A stretch of DNA of 64,000 nt, taken from Paenibacillus sp. BSR1-1 (GTDB lineage: Bacteria > Bacillota > Bacilli > Bacillales > Cytobacillaceae). A model generated the notes under the pieces. That model made no database searches. It saw only the letters and a list, made by a program, of their open reading frames with translations, and was not told the origin of the DNA. Position 1 is the first letter of the stretch; each line of letters starts with the position of its first letter. Shown here piece after piece: positions 33,468 through 42,517 of this stretch. The stretch spans positions 1 through 64,000 of the forward strand of contig NZ_JAQMWQ010000002.1 of NCBI RefSeq assembly GCF_030403775.1, written 5' to 3'. Both the position numbers and the translations under genes were made by a program.

Positions 33468-34093
33468 TTGGAATATATTTGGCGGCCGGCAAAAGCACTA
33501 GGATGGGCAGGAGTAAACTGAATTTACCGGTCTATGAAACCTGGCTGGGAAGCTTGGCCTTACGGGCTGCATTAGAATCAAAGCTGGAGCACACCATAAC
33601 GGTTACAAGAAAAGGAGATACACTTAAGTGGTTAGCTCCTTTTTCAAATAGAGAAGATGTAAGTATTCTAGTTTGTGATGAAGCTGACCGGGGACAGAGT
33701 GCTTCCTTAAAGTCAGGAGTAAAGGCTGCAGCAGAACTAGGAGCGGACGGAGTAGTGATACTCCTAGCGGACCAGCCATTTGTGACAAGTGCGCTGATTA
33801 ATCGTTTAGTCGATGAATTCTCTGCATCTAATGAGTATTCTCATTTAAGTTATTCGCAAAATGGAAATTCTAAACCGCCTGTTCTTCTTGGAAGAAAACT
33901 TTTTCCATCCTTAATGGAATTGGAAGGGGACCAGGGAGCGCGCTCCTTAATTCGCAGTGAGAAAGCATTGCAAGGTAAACAAGTGGAACTAAATGGCGGC
34001 ATTTATTTTTTTGATATTGATACCTTTGAGGACTACCAAGCATTACTGGAAATTTGGCCATTAAAAGGGAGGTCTGGAGATTGGAGGTTATAG
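33449..34093 (+). CDS. pucB: MobA/MocA-like molybdopterin nucleotidyltransferase
   Basis: This 214-residue nucleotidyltransferase is thought to attach CMP (or GMP) to molybdopterin for the hydroxylase. The nucleotide-binding loop GIYLAAGKSTRMGRSKL is intact and the metal-site LLADQPFV is present (about residues 109-116). It overlaps pucA by 19 nt and the next gene by 13 nt, so translation is probably coupled. Confidence 0.9.
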   Translation: MDSSRLVGIYLAAGKSTRMGRSKLNLPVYETWLGSLALRAALESKLEHTITVTRKGDTLKWLAPFSNREDVSILVCDEADRGQSASLKSGVKAAAELGADGVVILLADQPFVTSALINRLVDEFSASNEYSHLSYSQNGNSKPPVLLGRKLFPSLMELEGDQGARSLIRSEKALQGKQVELNGGIYFFDIDTFEDYQALLEIWPLKGRSGDWRL

Positions 34094-36399
34094 GCAAAAG
34101 CGTCATTCGAAAAGAAGCACTTGAAAAGGTGACGGGCAGGGCGAAGTATACAAATGACTATCATTCAGTTTCAATGCTTTCGGGGCATAAGGTTATCAGC
34201 CCTTTTGGTCATGCCAAAATTGTCGATATTGACACAGAGGAGGCCTGGAAAGTTCCGGGTGTACATGCAATTCTCGCCGGAAATCACTATCCATTAACAG
34301 GGGAAGCGATTCGTGACCGGCCTGTGATTGCGGTTGATAAGGTTCGTTACCACGGAGAAGTTGTTGCACTTGTCGTCGCTGATTCTCCTGAACAAGCCAA
34401 AACTGCTGGCGATCTAATAAAAGTCCAATATGAATTACTGCCCGTTGTCAACTCGCCTACACAGGCATTTCAAAAGGATGCTCCGCTTGTCCATGAGCGT
34501 TTAGGTGAATACAAAAAGGAAGAAGATTCACATCCGGTGCCTGACACCAACATTGCTACCCATATTAAAATCCGTAAGGGAAATATGGAAAAGGGCTGGT
34601 CGGAAAGTGACACTGTAGTAGAAGCAACCTTTTCGTTTGCTCCATCCGACCATGCAGCAATGGAAACAAGGTGTGCCACAGCAGAGATTATGCCCGATGG
34701 AAATATTATCATTATGACCTCTTCTCAAGCACCGTTTATGGTTAAAAGGTTAATCTCCGATTACTTTGGCGAGGATCTTGGGAAAATTATTGTTCATACC
34801 CCTTTTGTTGGCGGAGCATATGGTGGCAAAGCACCTGTTCAGCTTGAGATACTTGCTTATTTAGCTTCGAAAGAGGTCGGAGGCAAGCCTGTAAAAATTT
34901 TTAATACAAGAGAAGAAGATATTATTACCTCCCCATGTCATATTGGATTGGATGCAACGGTAAAATTAGGGGCCGATCGGAATGGGAAAATCAGGGCAGC
35001 GGAAATTCAGCATTTATGGGATGGCGGTGCCTACTCGGATAAAGCGATAGATGTGACGAGGTCTGGAGCGGTTGATTGTACAGGTCCTTACAATATTGAA
35101 AATGTTTGGTGCGACTCATACTGCATGTATACGAATCATCCCTATGCCTCGCCCTTCAGAGGCTTCAGTCACTCAGAACTTTCCTTCGTAATTGAAAGAA
35201 CAATGGATCTGCTTGCGCAAAAATTAAATATGGATCCGCTTGAACTAAGGTATATCAATGCAATTAGACCGGGAAATACCACACCCACAAGGGTAAGGTT
35301 AAATAAAAGTAACCTTGGGAATTTACCTAAATGTATCGAAAAGGTCAGGGAAATATTCAATTGGGATGAAGGACCTGTTAAAGAAATAAACGAAAGGTTT
35401 ATAAGGGTAAAAGGGGTTAGCTGCAGCTGGAAGACGTCAACCATTGACACGAATGCTCCTTCAGGCGCCATTATTACCTTTAATAAAGATGGCAGCCTTA
35501 ATTTGATGACAGGCGTGATTGAAATTGGAACGGGAACCAAAACGGTTCTCGCCCAAATACTGGCTGAACGTTTGAAAATGGATGTTGATAAGATTCATGT
35601 CCGAATGGAAGTGGATACACAAACAATGCCAGAGCATTTTAAAACGGTTGCCAGCAGAGGAACCTTTATGGCAGGAAGAGCGGTTCTGAATGCGGCTGAT
35701 GATGTCATCAATCAATTAAAAGAAGTAGCCGCATGTGCTTTAAGGGCCCCCAAAGAAGACCTGGAAGTTGCCGATAGCAGGGTGTTTTTAAGGGATGATC
35801 CTGCCATTGGACTCCATTTTAAAGAAGTGGGTTATGGCTATACCTATCCGAATGGAAACGCAATTGGCGGACAAATCATTGGCAGGGGGAAATATATTTT
35901 AAGGCATTTAACGCATTTAGATCCCGAAACAGGTGCCGGCAAGCCAGGCCCGGAATGGTCGGTTGCTGCTTATGGAGTGGAAGTTGAATTTGACCGGCGC
36001 GATTACACGTACCGCGTTGTTAAAGCATGTACCGTTGTCGATATTGGGAAGGTCTTGAATGAAAAAGCGGCATTAGGCCAGGTCATGGGCGCGATGAGTA
36101 TGGGTATTGCCTTCGCCAGCCGTGAGACTTTTTATTTCGATGAGCTCGGAAGGGTATTAAATCCACAGCTTCGAACCTATCGGCCCCTTAGATATGGTGA
36201 AAATCCTGAATACTTGGTTGGATTTGTTGAAACTCCACAGCTCGATTCACCCTATGGAGCCCGGGGAGTGGGAGAGTTCGGTTTAATGGGAATGCCGGGA
36301 GCGCTTGGAAATGCTCTGTCAGTTGCAGCTGGGGTATCCCTCAATCATTTGCCTTTGATTCCGGAGTTAATTTGGAAGGCGAAGGAGGGAGAAACGTAA
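34081..36399 (+). CDS. pucD: Xanthine dehydrogenase molybdenum-binding subunit
   Basis: This 772-residue large subunit carries the Mo-pterin where purines are hydroxylated. Conserved stretches are TGRAKYTNDY near the start, VGGAYGGKAPVQLE (Mo-pterin contact), ASPFRGFSHSELSF with the substrate Arg, and the C-terminal DSPYGARGVGEFGLMG holding the catalytic Glu. TTG 34081 is preferred because GGGAGG is 7 nt upstream; the frame opens 9 codons earlier. The exact substrate (hypoxanthine, xanthine or other) is inferred from the puc-like operon. Confidence 0.9.
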   Translation: MEVIGKSVIRKEALEKVTGRAKYTNDYHSVSMLSGHKVISPFGHAKIVDIDTEEAWKVPGVHAILAGNHYPLTGEAIRDRPVIAVDKVRYHGEVVALVVADSPEQAKTAGDLIKVQYELLPVVNSPTQAFQKDAPLVHERLGEYKKEEDSHPVPDTNIATHIKIRKGNMEKGWSESDTVVEATFSFAPSDHAAMETRCATAEIMPDGNIIIMTSSQAPFMVKRLISDYFGEDLGKIIVHTPFVGGAYGGKAPVQLEILAYLASKEVGGKPVKIFNTREEDIITSPCHIGLDATVKLGADRNGKIRAAEIQHLWDGGAYSDKAIDVTRSGAVDCTGPYNIENVWCDSYCMYTNHPYASPFRGFSHSELSFVIERTMDLLAQKLNMDPLELRYINAIRPGNTTPTRVRLNKSNLGNLPKCIEKVREIFNWDEGPVKEINERFIRVKGVSCSWKTSTIDTNAPSGAIITFNKDGSLNLMTGVIEIGTGTKTVLAQILAERLKMDVDKIHVRMEVDTQTMPEHFKTVASRGTFMAGRAVLNAADDVINQLKEVAACALRAPKEDLEVADSRVFLRDDPAIGLHFKEVGYGYTYPNGNAIGGQIIGRGKYILRHLTHLDPETGAGKPGPEWSVAAYGVEVEFDRRDYTYRVVKACTVVDIGKVLNEKAALGQVMGAMSMGIAFASRETFYFDELGRVLNPQLRTYRPLRYGENPEYLVGFVETPQLDSPYGARGVGEFGLMGMPGALGNALSVAAGVSLNHLPLIPELIWKAKEGET

Positions 36400-37229
36400 T
36401 GCTTCCATTTGACTTTGATTATTATAAGCCTGAAACACTGAAAGAAGCTGTTGATTTATTTCAGTATTTAGACCAACAGGGAAATCAGCCGATGTTTTTT
36501 TCTGGTGGAACGGAATTAATTACACTCGGAAGAATTGATTTAGCCTATACTGATGCGGTCATAGACATTAAGGATATTGCTGAGTCTAAGGTAATGAAGG
36601 TAAGCGGGGATCATTTAATACTTGGGAGCACGCTTTCTCTGACAGAAATTGAAGAAGCTAACCTTTTTCCATTATTAACGAAGACAGCCAGTGAAATAGC
36701 TGACCATACCGCTCGTGGGAAAATAACTTTAGGCGGAAATATTTGTGCACAAATTTTTTACAGAGAGGCTGTTTTGCCCTTTTTGCTTGCTGACAGTCAA
36801 GTATTAATTATCGGACCTGAGGGTAAAAAGGTGATTCCAATTAATGAAATCTTTCATGAGCAGTTAAGGCTAAAAAGAGGTGAATTTTTAGTCCAATTAG
36901 CAACCGACAGCCGGTTTATAACTGCACCATTTATTAGTATTAAACGCCGCCAGCAATGGGATACAGGCTACCCCTTAATAACGATTGCGGCGTTAAAAAC
37001 AGGTCAGGAATTACGTGTTGCCATCAGTGGATTATGCCCATTTCCATTTCGAAGCAAGGAGGTTGAGTCTGTATTAAACAATATAGAAATGTCGCTTGAG
37101 GCAAGAGTGCAGGGTGCCATTGAGCTCGTACCAGATCCAATATTAGATGATGTTGAAGGGTCTGCAGAATATCGTTTATTTGTTTTACAGAATTTGTTTT
37201 ATGATGTTTTGGCGAGGCTTGAGAGATGA
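36399..37229 (+). CDS. pucC: Xanthine dehydrogenase FAD-binding subunit
   Basis: This 276-residue FAD subunit passes electrons toward NAD+. Seen are FDYYKPETLKEAVDLFQYL, the FAD contact GTELITLGR, and DHTARGKITLGGNICAQIFY. Start ATG 36399 overlaps the stop of pucD by one base (TAATG), with AAGGAGGGA upstream. In B. subtilis the pucC gene precedes pucD; here the order is reversed. Confidence 0.88.
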   Translation: MLPFDFDYYKPETLKEAVDLFQYLDQQGNQPMFFSGGTELITLGRIDLAYTDAVIDIKDIAESKVMKVSGDHLILGSTLSLTEIEEANLFPLLTKTASEIADHTARGKITLGGNICAQIFYREAVLPFLLADSQVLIIGPEGKKVIPINEIFHEQLRLKRGEFLVQLATDSRFITAPFISIKRRQQWDTGYPLITIAALKTGQELRVAISGLCPFPFRSKEVESVLNNIEMSLEARVQGAIELVPDPILDDVEGSAEYRLFVLQNLFYDVLARLER

Positions 37230-37266
37230 GAGTTTGATAGTTTTGTTAAAGGCAGGTGAGTGAAAT

Positions 37267-37731
37267 TTGAAGTTTCATACCATCACATTAAACATTAACG
37301 GAAATAATCGAGTTGTCACGGTCAGGTCAGCTGATACTCTTTTATATGCCTTGCGCGGGAAGCTTGGACTGACAGGATCAAAGCCAGGGTGTTTAAATGG
37401 TGATTGCGGTGCATGTACGGTGAACCTAGACGGTTGGCCAATGAAATCATGTTTAATGCTGGCCGTAGAAGCAATTGGAAAAAAGGTAACAACCATCGAA
37501 GGATTGCAAAATGCGCCGATTCAACAGGCATTTGTCGAAAATTTTGCCTTTCAATGCGGCTACTGTACACCTGGTTTTATTATGAATTGCCACTCGTTAA
37601 TTGAGCAGCATCCAGATGCCGATGACGAGAAGATAAAGGAGTGGCTCGAATCAAATATTTGCCGCTGTACAGGTTATGCTGAAATTGAGCGGGCAGTTAA
37701 ATCGGTGTTAAAAAAGAATAGGGTGCCCTAG
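37267..37731 (+). CDS. pucE: Xanthine dehydrogenase [2Fe-2S] subunit
   Basis: This 154-residue subunit carries two [2Fe-2S] clusters. The plant-ferredoxin-type cluster Cys are in KPGCLNGDCGACTVNLDG with a further Cys at KSCLM; the second cluster motifs are FQCGYCTPGFIMNC and NICRCTGYAEI. The TTG start follows AGGTGAG. It is the last gene of the operon, 37 nt after pucC, and its stop lies inside the shared terminator. Confidence 0.92.
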   Translation: MKFHTITLNINGNNRVVTVRSADTLLYALRGKLGLTGSKPGCLNGDCGACTVNLDGWPMKSCLMLAVEAIGKKVTTIEGLQNAPIQQAFVENFAFQCGYCTPGFIMNCHSLIEQHPDADDEKIKEWLESNICRCTGYAEIERAVKSVLKKNRVP

Positions 37732-37749
37732 AGGCATCCTATTTCTTTT
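37717..37749. terminator. Bidirectional terminator overlapping two stop codons
   Basis: An 11-bp stem (AATAGGGTGCC / GGCATCCTATT, one G-U pair, CTAGA loop) holds the stop of pucE in its loop and the stop of the opposite PBP gene in its right arm. T-rich sequence follows on the plus strand. Confidence 0.75.
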
Positions 37750-39814
37750 TCATTTGAAAATACATATCCAATACCCGGCGTCCAATTTTCAGGTTTGCTC
37801 TGTTATCCTCTTTACCGGCGTAAGCCCAGGGAACCAATACTGCCATGGCTACTTCGGGATTTGTACTCGGTGCATAACTGACTAAACTAAGGTTCATGAC
37901 AGGGGGTGGTTCTTTCCCAAAAAGACTGCGAAGCGGTCCGTCATAGAAGGCTTCTGCAGTACCCGTTTTACCTGCTGGAGCATAGTTAACACCGCTGAAA
38001 AATTTATAGGCTGTGCCGCCCGGCTCCTGCATGACCTTTCTAAAACCTGTTTGTACACGGTTCATCCACATTTTTTTCGCATCAATCGTATTTAGGACCG
38101 TTGGATGAATATCTTTTACAACTGCACCAGGTTCATTGGACCCTTCAATCGGTTCGCGAATTTGCTTGACCACATGTGGCTGCATTCGGTAGCCGCCATT
38201 AGCAATCGTCGAAACATACTGGGCTAATTGCATTGCAGAGTAAGTATCATATTGACCAATTACGAGGTCGAGTAAATATCCAGGGAGTTTGCTTTGCCCT
38301 TTAACACCCGTTTGTTCATTCGGTAAATCAATTCCGGTTCTTGTACCAAGACCAAATGATGCAAATGAATTTCTTATTGTTTCAAAGGCGGTATTATCAA
38401 TTTTCAAAGGTTTATCATATTCATAATGTCCGTTACCAATTCTTATGGCTGTACGGAACATATAAACGTTGGATGATTTTTTTAGGGCATTGATTTCGTT
38501 CAATTTCCCAAGGTAGGTATAAGATTTTTTCAAGGGGGTGGCTTGAATTTTCAGCCCGGCATCGTCAAAAATGGTACCGGGAGAAATGGCCCCTGTTTTA
38601 TATCCTGTTAAGACGGTGGCTCCCTTCACAGCAGAACCTACGTTATAGGTGGTCGTAAATGTTCCCAGAGCATCATCTACCATTTCAACTTTGCCAGTTT
38701 CCTTATTTCTTTCTATTTTTTTTCCTGACATGGCCAAGACTTCCCCATTTCTAGGGTCCATTAACACCACATAAGCCCGGTCGGTCAGACTGGTTCCAGG
38801 AAATTGCTTTGCTGCCCAAAGTTCTTCTTCAATAATTTTATCAACCGACATTTGTAGATCCATATCAATGGTAAGGACAAGGTCATTTCCTTTTTTGCCG
38901 TTCGTGATTGTTTGGGTTTCAATCACATTTCCTGTTTTATCGGTTACATTCTTGACTCTTGACTTGTAGCCATGAAGAATATCCTCGTATTGCATTTCCA
39001 GTTGGCTTTTCCCAATCCGGTCATTTCGACTGTAACCCTTTGCTAAATAATAATCCAATCTGTCAGCGGGCAGACCTTCATCCGACTTTGTTACCTTTCC
39101 AAGCACGGATCTTAATGTATTTTTGAACAAGTAGGTCCGGTCCCAATCTGTTGTGGTGTCAACACCAGGAAGGGATTGAAGATTTTCGCTCACGGCCGCA
39201 ATTTCCTGCTCTGTAACGCTTTCATTTTTAATAATTTGCGATGTGTATTTATACCCGCTGATAAATTCTCGATAAAGGGCGAGTACTTCAAGGTCCTGAT
39301 TAATTTCCTTCAATTCCTGAGGAGTTATCCGATCCCGCTTTAACTTATATAAATCCCGATCATTCAGTTTTTTTGCTTCATATAATTCTTTTTCATTTTT
39401 GGTAATTTTGGCTTCGGCGCGCTTTGGATTCTTCAAAATCCAAAAATCCTGTTGATCCCTGTCTGTCACCTTATCTGTTTTCTTCTCAATAAGTTTGGCT
39501 AATTTTTCAGCTGTTTCAATCATTTCTTTTTGGCTAAACCCTTCATTGGTGAAGGTGATGGCGTTTTTGGGAATGTTATCAACAATAACTTTAAAATCAC
39601 GGTCATACATTTTTCCTCTTGGGACCGGATTACTAACCGTTATATCCTCTTTTCTTTCTAAATCTCTTTTAAAATTTTCCCCATACACAATCTGTACAAA
39701 GCCAAGTCGTAAAATAAGGATAGAAAATAGAAGAAATACACTAAAAAACAATATATTTAAACGAAAGGGAAAATGAGACTTTTTCTTTTTTTGCTTTTCC
39801 AAAGGTTCGCACAT
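37739..39814 (-). CDS. Class B penicillin-binding protein, PBP2/PbpA/PbpH type
   Basis: This 691-residue monofunctional transpeptidase of the rod-elongation type has an N-terminal membrane anchor (about 21-42), a PBP dimer domain with VPRGKMYDRDF, a Lys/Glu-rich insert, then the transpeptidase domain. Active-site motifs are intact: SAVK in GSAVKGAT, SSN in KKSSNVYM and KTGT in PAGKTGTAEAF. ATG 39814 is taken; its ribosome site is poor and TTG 39802 is an alternative. It stands alone. Confidence 0.92.
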   Translation of the reverse strand: MCEPLEKQKKKKSHFPFRLNILFFSVFLLFSILILRLGFVQIVYGENFKRDLERKEDITVSNPVPRGKMYDRDFKVIVDNIPKNAITFTNEGFSQKEMIETAEKLAKLIEKKTDKVTDRDQQDFWILKNPKRAEAKITKNEKELYEAKKLNDRDLYKLKRDRITPQELKEINQDLEVLALYREFISGYKYTSQIIKNESVTEQEIAAVSENLQSLPGVDTTTDWDRTYLFKNTLRSVLGKVTKSDEGLPADRLDYYLAKGYSRNDRIGKSQLEMQYEDILHGYKSRVKNVTDKTGNVIETQTITNGKKGNDLVLTIDMDLQMSVDKIIEEELWAAKQFPGTSLTDRAYVVLMDPRNGEVLAMSGKKIERNKETGKVEMVDDALGTFTTTYNVGSAVKGATVLTGYKTGAISPGTIFDDAGLKIQATPLKKSYTYLGKLNEINALKKSSNVYMFRTAIRIGNGHYEYDKPLKIDNTAFETIRNSFASFGLGTRTGIDLPNEQTGVKGQSKLPGYLLDLVIGQYDTYSAMQLAQYVSTIANGGYRMQPHVVKQIREPIEGSNEPGAVVKDIHPTVLNTIDAKKMWMNRVQTGFRKVMQEPGGTAYKFFSGVNYAPAGKTGTAEAFYDGPLRSLFGKEPPPVMNLSLVSYAPSTNPEVAMAVLVPWAYAGKEDNRANLKIGRRVLDMYFQMKKK

Positions 39815-40072
39815 CCTTTACCAGCCAGTAAACATCATACGATATTATTATTTTACGTTTCTCATCAAGATTATGTAAAGTATTTCCTAATCAGCTAATA
39901 ATTAGGGGGTGAGAATGAGGTATCGACAGAATTTTTTCGAACTGATTTTTTTGTCAATCAAAAGATTTTCTAATTTTTTCCCTTATTAGAATTTTTAATT
40001 TATAATGAATTTGGATTGGTAATGTTCATCAACCATTTCCATTAAAAATAGAAAATAGGGGGTCTTCTACAT

Positions 40073-41605
40073 ATGGAACAGAAAGTAATGGATCCAGTTT
40101 TACAGAAGGCATTAGAACAATTTACAGCATTAGATGAAAAAATCACCCATTTTTCAAGTATCATAGGGTTGACTGATTGGGACCAAAAGGTCATGGCACC
40201 GAAAAAAGGCAGAGCAATTTTCGCCAAAGCAACCGGTACTCTTAGAACTGAAGTTTTTAAGCTAATGATATCAAGTGAAATGGGTGTATTACTGGAAACC
40301 TTATCTAAACCGGAAAGCGCAAAGGAATTAGACGTTAATACGAAAGCAAAGGTTCGCGAATACAAAGCATATTATCAAAAATCAAAGAGTATTCCTGCCG
40401 ACCTTTTTCAGGAATACAGTATCCTAACAGCACAGGCTAATGATGCCTGGGAGGAAGCAAGAGCGAATAATGATTTTGCGCGGTTCCTCCCTTACTTGGA
40501 AAAAATTGTTGACTATAAACGTAAGTTTGCTGAAATATTCGGCTATGAGGAGCATCCATACGATGCTTTATTAGATGAGTTTGAACCAGGTTTAACAGTT
40601 AAAAGACTAGATCCATTGTTTGCTAAGTTAAGAGAATCAAGTGTTAGACTCTTAGAGCGTATTAGAGGGAATGGAAAACGGACAAAGGCCGAAATTTTTC
40701 AGCAGTCTTTTGAAATTGAAAAGCAGAAAGCCTTTAATCGTTATATTCTCCCGATTATAGGGTTTGATCTTGATGCCGGCCGCCTAGACGAAACTGTTCA
40801 TCCATTTGCTCAAACCGTTAATACAGGGGATGTCCGATTAACAACTCGCTATTTAGAAAAAAATGTCCGCTCAGCCCTGTTCGGTACTATTCATGAAGCC
40901 GGCCACGGAATTTATGAGCAGCATGTAACTCCTGAATTTGAAGAATCCATCCTTCAAAGCGGAGCATCGTTTGGAATTCATGAATCCCAATCAAGATTTT
41001 TAGAAAATATGGTCGGCCGCAGCAAAGAATTTTGGAAATTCTTTTTCCCTAAACTGCAGGAATATTTTCCGGCCCAGCTGAAGAATGTTTCTGTTGATGA
41101 TTTTTATCGGGCAGTGAATACGGTTGAGCCGTCCTTTATTCGTGTGGAAGCAGATGAGTTAACCTATAATCTTCATATTATGCTGCGCTATGAAATTGAA
41201 AAAGCGTTGATTGCCGGAGAGATTGAGGCAAAAGACCTTCCTGTAATTTGGAATCAAAAAATGCAGGATTACCTTGGGGTTACTCCAAGTACGGATACGT
41301 TAGGCGTACTTCAGGATGTTCACTGGTCCTTTGGAGGAATTGGGTATTTCCCTTCTTATTCTTTAGGTAACCTTTATGCGGCACAAATTCTTCGTACGAT
41401 TCAAAAAGAACTGCCTGATTTTTATTCCCATATAGAAAATGGCAGATTCGACGTGATTCAAGAATGGTTAAAAGAAAATATCCATCAGTACGGCAAGCTT
41501 TACACGCCAAATGAATTAATTGTTAAGGTGACGGGTGAGGAATTAAACGCAGATTATCTTGTTGAGTATCTGGAGAAAAAATATGCTGAGGTATATGGAA
41601 TATAA
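40073..41605 (+). CDS. ypwA: M32 family metallocarboxypeptidase
   Basis: This 510-residue zinc carboxypeptidase removes C-terminal residues from peptides in the cytoplasm. The zinc motif HEAGHGIYEQH (HExxH) lies at about residues 276-286, with the third ligand in FGIHESQSRFLENMVGRS. DWDQKVMAPKKGR near the start and VRVEADELTYN-like RVEADELTYNLHIMLRYE are family signatures. A GGGGG-rich ribosome site lies about 9 nt upstream. The gene ends 3 nt before the next start. Confidence 0.92.
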   Translation: MEQKVMDPVLQKALEQFTALDEKITHFSSIIGLTDWDQKVMAPKKGRAIFAKATGTLRTEVFKLMISSEMGVLLETLSKPESAKELDVNTKAKVREYKAYYQKSKSIPADLFQEYSILTAQANDAWEEARANNDFARFLPYLEKIVDYKRKFAEIFGYEEHPYDALLDEFEPGLTVKRLDPLFAKLRESSVRLLERIRGNGKRTKAEIFQQSFEIEKQKAFNRYILPIIGFDLDAGRLDETVHPFAQTVNTGDVRLTTRYLEKNVRSALFGTIHEAGHGIYEQHVTPEFEESILQSGASFGIHESQSRFLENMVGRSKEFWKFFFPKLQEYFPAQLKNVSVDDFYRAVNTVEPSFIRVEADELTYNLHIMLRYEIEKALIAGEIEAKDLPVIWNQKMQDYLGVTPSTDTLGVLQDVHWSFGGIGYFPSYSLGNLYAAQILRTIQKELPDFYSHIENGRFDVIQEWLKENIHQYGKLYTPNELIVKVTGEELNADYLVEYLEKKYAEVYGI

Positions 41606-41608
41606 TTT

Positions 41609-42250
41609 ATGATCCCACGAACTCTAGTTTTTAAAGACGTAATATCAACATTTGAAGAGCTTAGAAGTTTGATAGGTACTCCGAGTGAAAGAGCGGAAAA
41701 AAAGGTTATACATTTTATTGACAAACATTGCCAAAATTTTATTTCCTTGTCTCCCTTTTTGGTCATGTCAACGGCTGATAAAAAAGGGAATTGTGACGTT
41801 TCCCCAAGAGGAGACCAACCTGGCTTTGTCATGGTTTTAAATGAAAAACAGCTTCTAATCCCTGAACGACCAGGCAATAAACGAGTGGACTCGATGAAGA
41901 ATATTATCGAAAACCCGCATGTTGGACTTCAATTTTTGATCCCTGGATTAGGCGAAACACTGAGAATCAATGGAAAGGCCTGTTTAGTGAAGGATGATGA
42001 ATTGTTAGAAAAAGTGGCGGTAAATGGAAAAAAACCTCTTTTAGGGATAGGGGTTGAGGCTGAAGAATGTTTTATTCATTGTGCGAAAGCAATATTACGC
42101 TCTGGACTTTGGAAGCCGGAAACATGGAAAGATAAGGCCCACCTTCCAAGAGCTGCAAAGATCTTAGCTGAGCACGCGAACATTGAAGGGGTTTCAGTCG
42201 ATGAAGTCGAAGCAAGCCTTATAGAAGGTTACAAGAAGAGACTATATTAA
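41609..42250 (+). CDS. PPOX-type FMN-dependent flavoprotein (MSMEG_1061-like)
   Basis: This 213-residue protein has the split-barrel FMN-binding fold of pyridoxamine phosphate oxidase-related enzymes. Seen are LVMSTADKKGNCDVSPRGD, LLIPERPGNKRVDSMKNIIE and GETLRINGKACL, which match the MSMEG_1061-like group from memory. The substrate is unknown. It begins 3 nt after the M32 gene and is probably co-transcribed. Confidence 0.83.
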   Translation: MIPRTLVFKDVISTFEELRSLIGTPSERAEKKVIHFIDKHCQNFISLSPFLVMSTADKKGNCDVSPRGDQPGFVMVLNEKQLLIPERPGNKRVDSMKNIIENPHVGLQFLIPGLGETLRINGKACLVKDDELLEKVAVNGKKPLLGIGVEAEECFIHCAKAILRSGLWKPETWKDKAHLPRAAKILAEHANIEGVSVDEVEASLIEGYKKRLY

Positions 42251-42301
42251 ATTGACATTTCGAATAAAATATCGTATATTAATAGTAATTAAATATTTCC
42301 T

Positions 42302-42398
42302 TTTTAAAGGGGAGTAGCTGCTACAATAAAGTCGTCATTCCGAGAATTTTATTCTCCGGCTTTATTGGCAACATTTACGTTGTTAGCAAGACCTTTAC
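42302..42398 (+). ncRNA. yybP-ykoY manganese riboswitch
   Basis: The leader of the TerC-family gene contains the conserved elements of this Mn2+-sensing class: AAAGGGGAGTAGC at 42306-42318 (loop L1 region), a central hairpin arm and the GGCAACATTTACGTTGTTAGC / AAGACCTTT half that contains L3 and closes helix P1 with the AAAGG at the 5' side. The 3' side of P1 overlaps the left arm of a terminator. Mn2+ binding would stabilise the aptamer and allow read-through, as known for ykoY. Confidence 0.88.
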
Positions 42399-42419
42399 TT
42401 TACTGTAAAGGTCTTTTTG
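42389..42419 (+). terminator. Riboswitch terminator 1
   Basis: A perfect 10-bp stem AGACCTTTAC / GTAAAGGTCT with a 6-nt loop and a T5 run. Its left arm includes the 3' strand of riboswitch helix P1, so the two structures exclude each other. Confidence 0.82.
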
Positions 42420-42434
42420 TATGCTTTTTTACAT

Positions 42435-42468
42435 GGCCTTTACTGTATACAGTAAAGGCCTATTTTTT
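42435..42468 (+). terminator. Riboswitch terminator 2 (tandem)
   Basis: A second perfect stem, GGCCTTTACTG / CAGTAAAGGCC, is followed by TATTTTTT. It shares CCTTTACTGTA with the first terminator, so arms could cross-pair. Confidence 0.7.
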
Positions 42469-42517
42469 GGCATAAGGAGTATTTTGAAAAAAATCTAACT
42501 TTTAGGGAGGAATTTTC

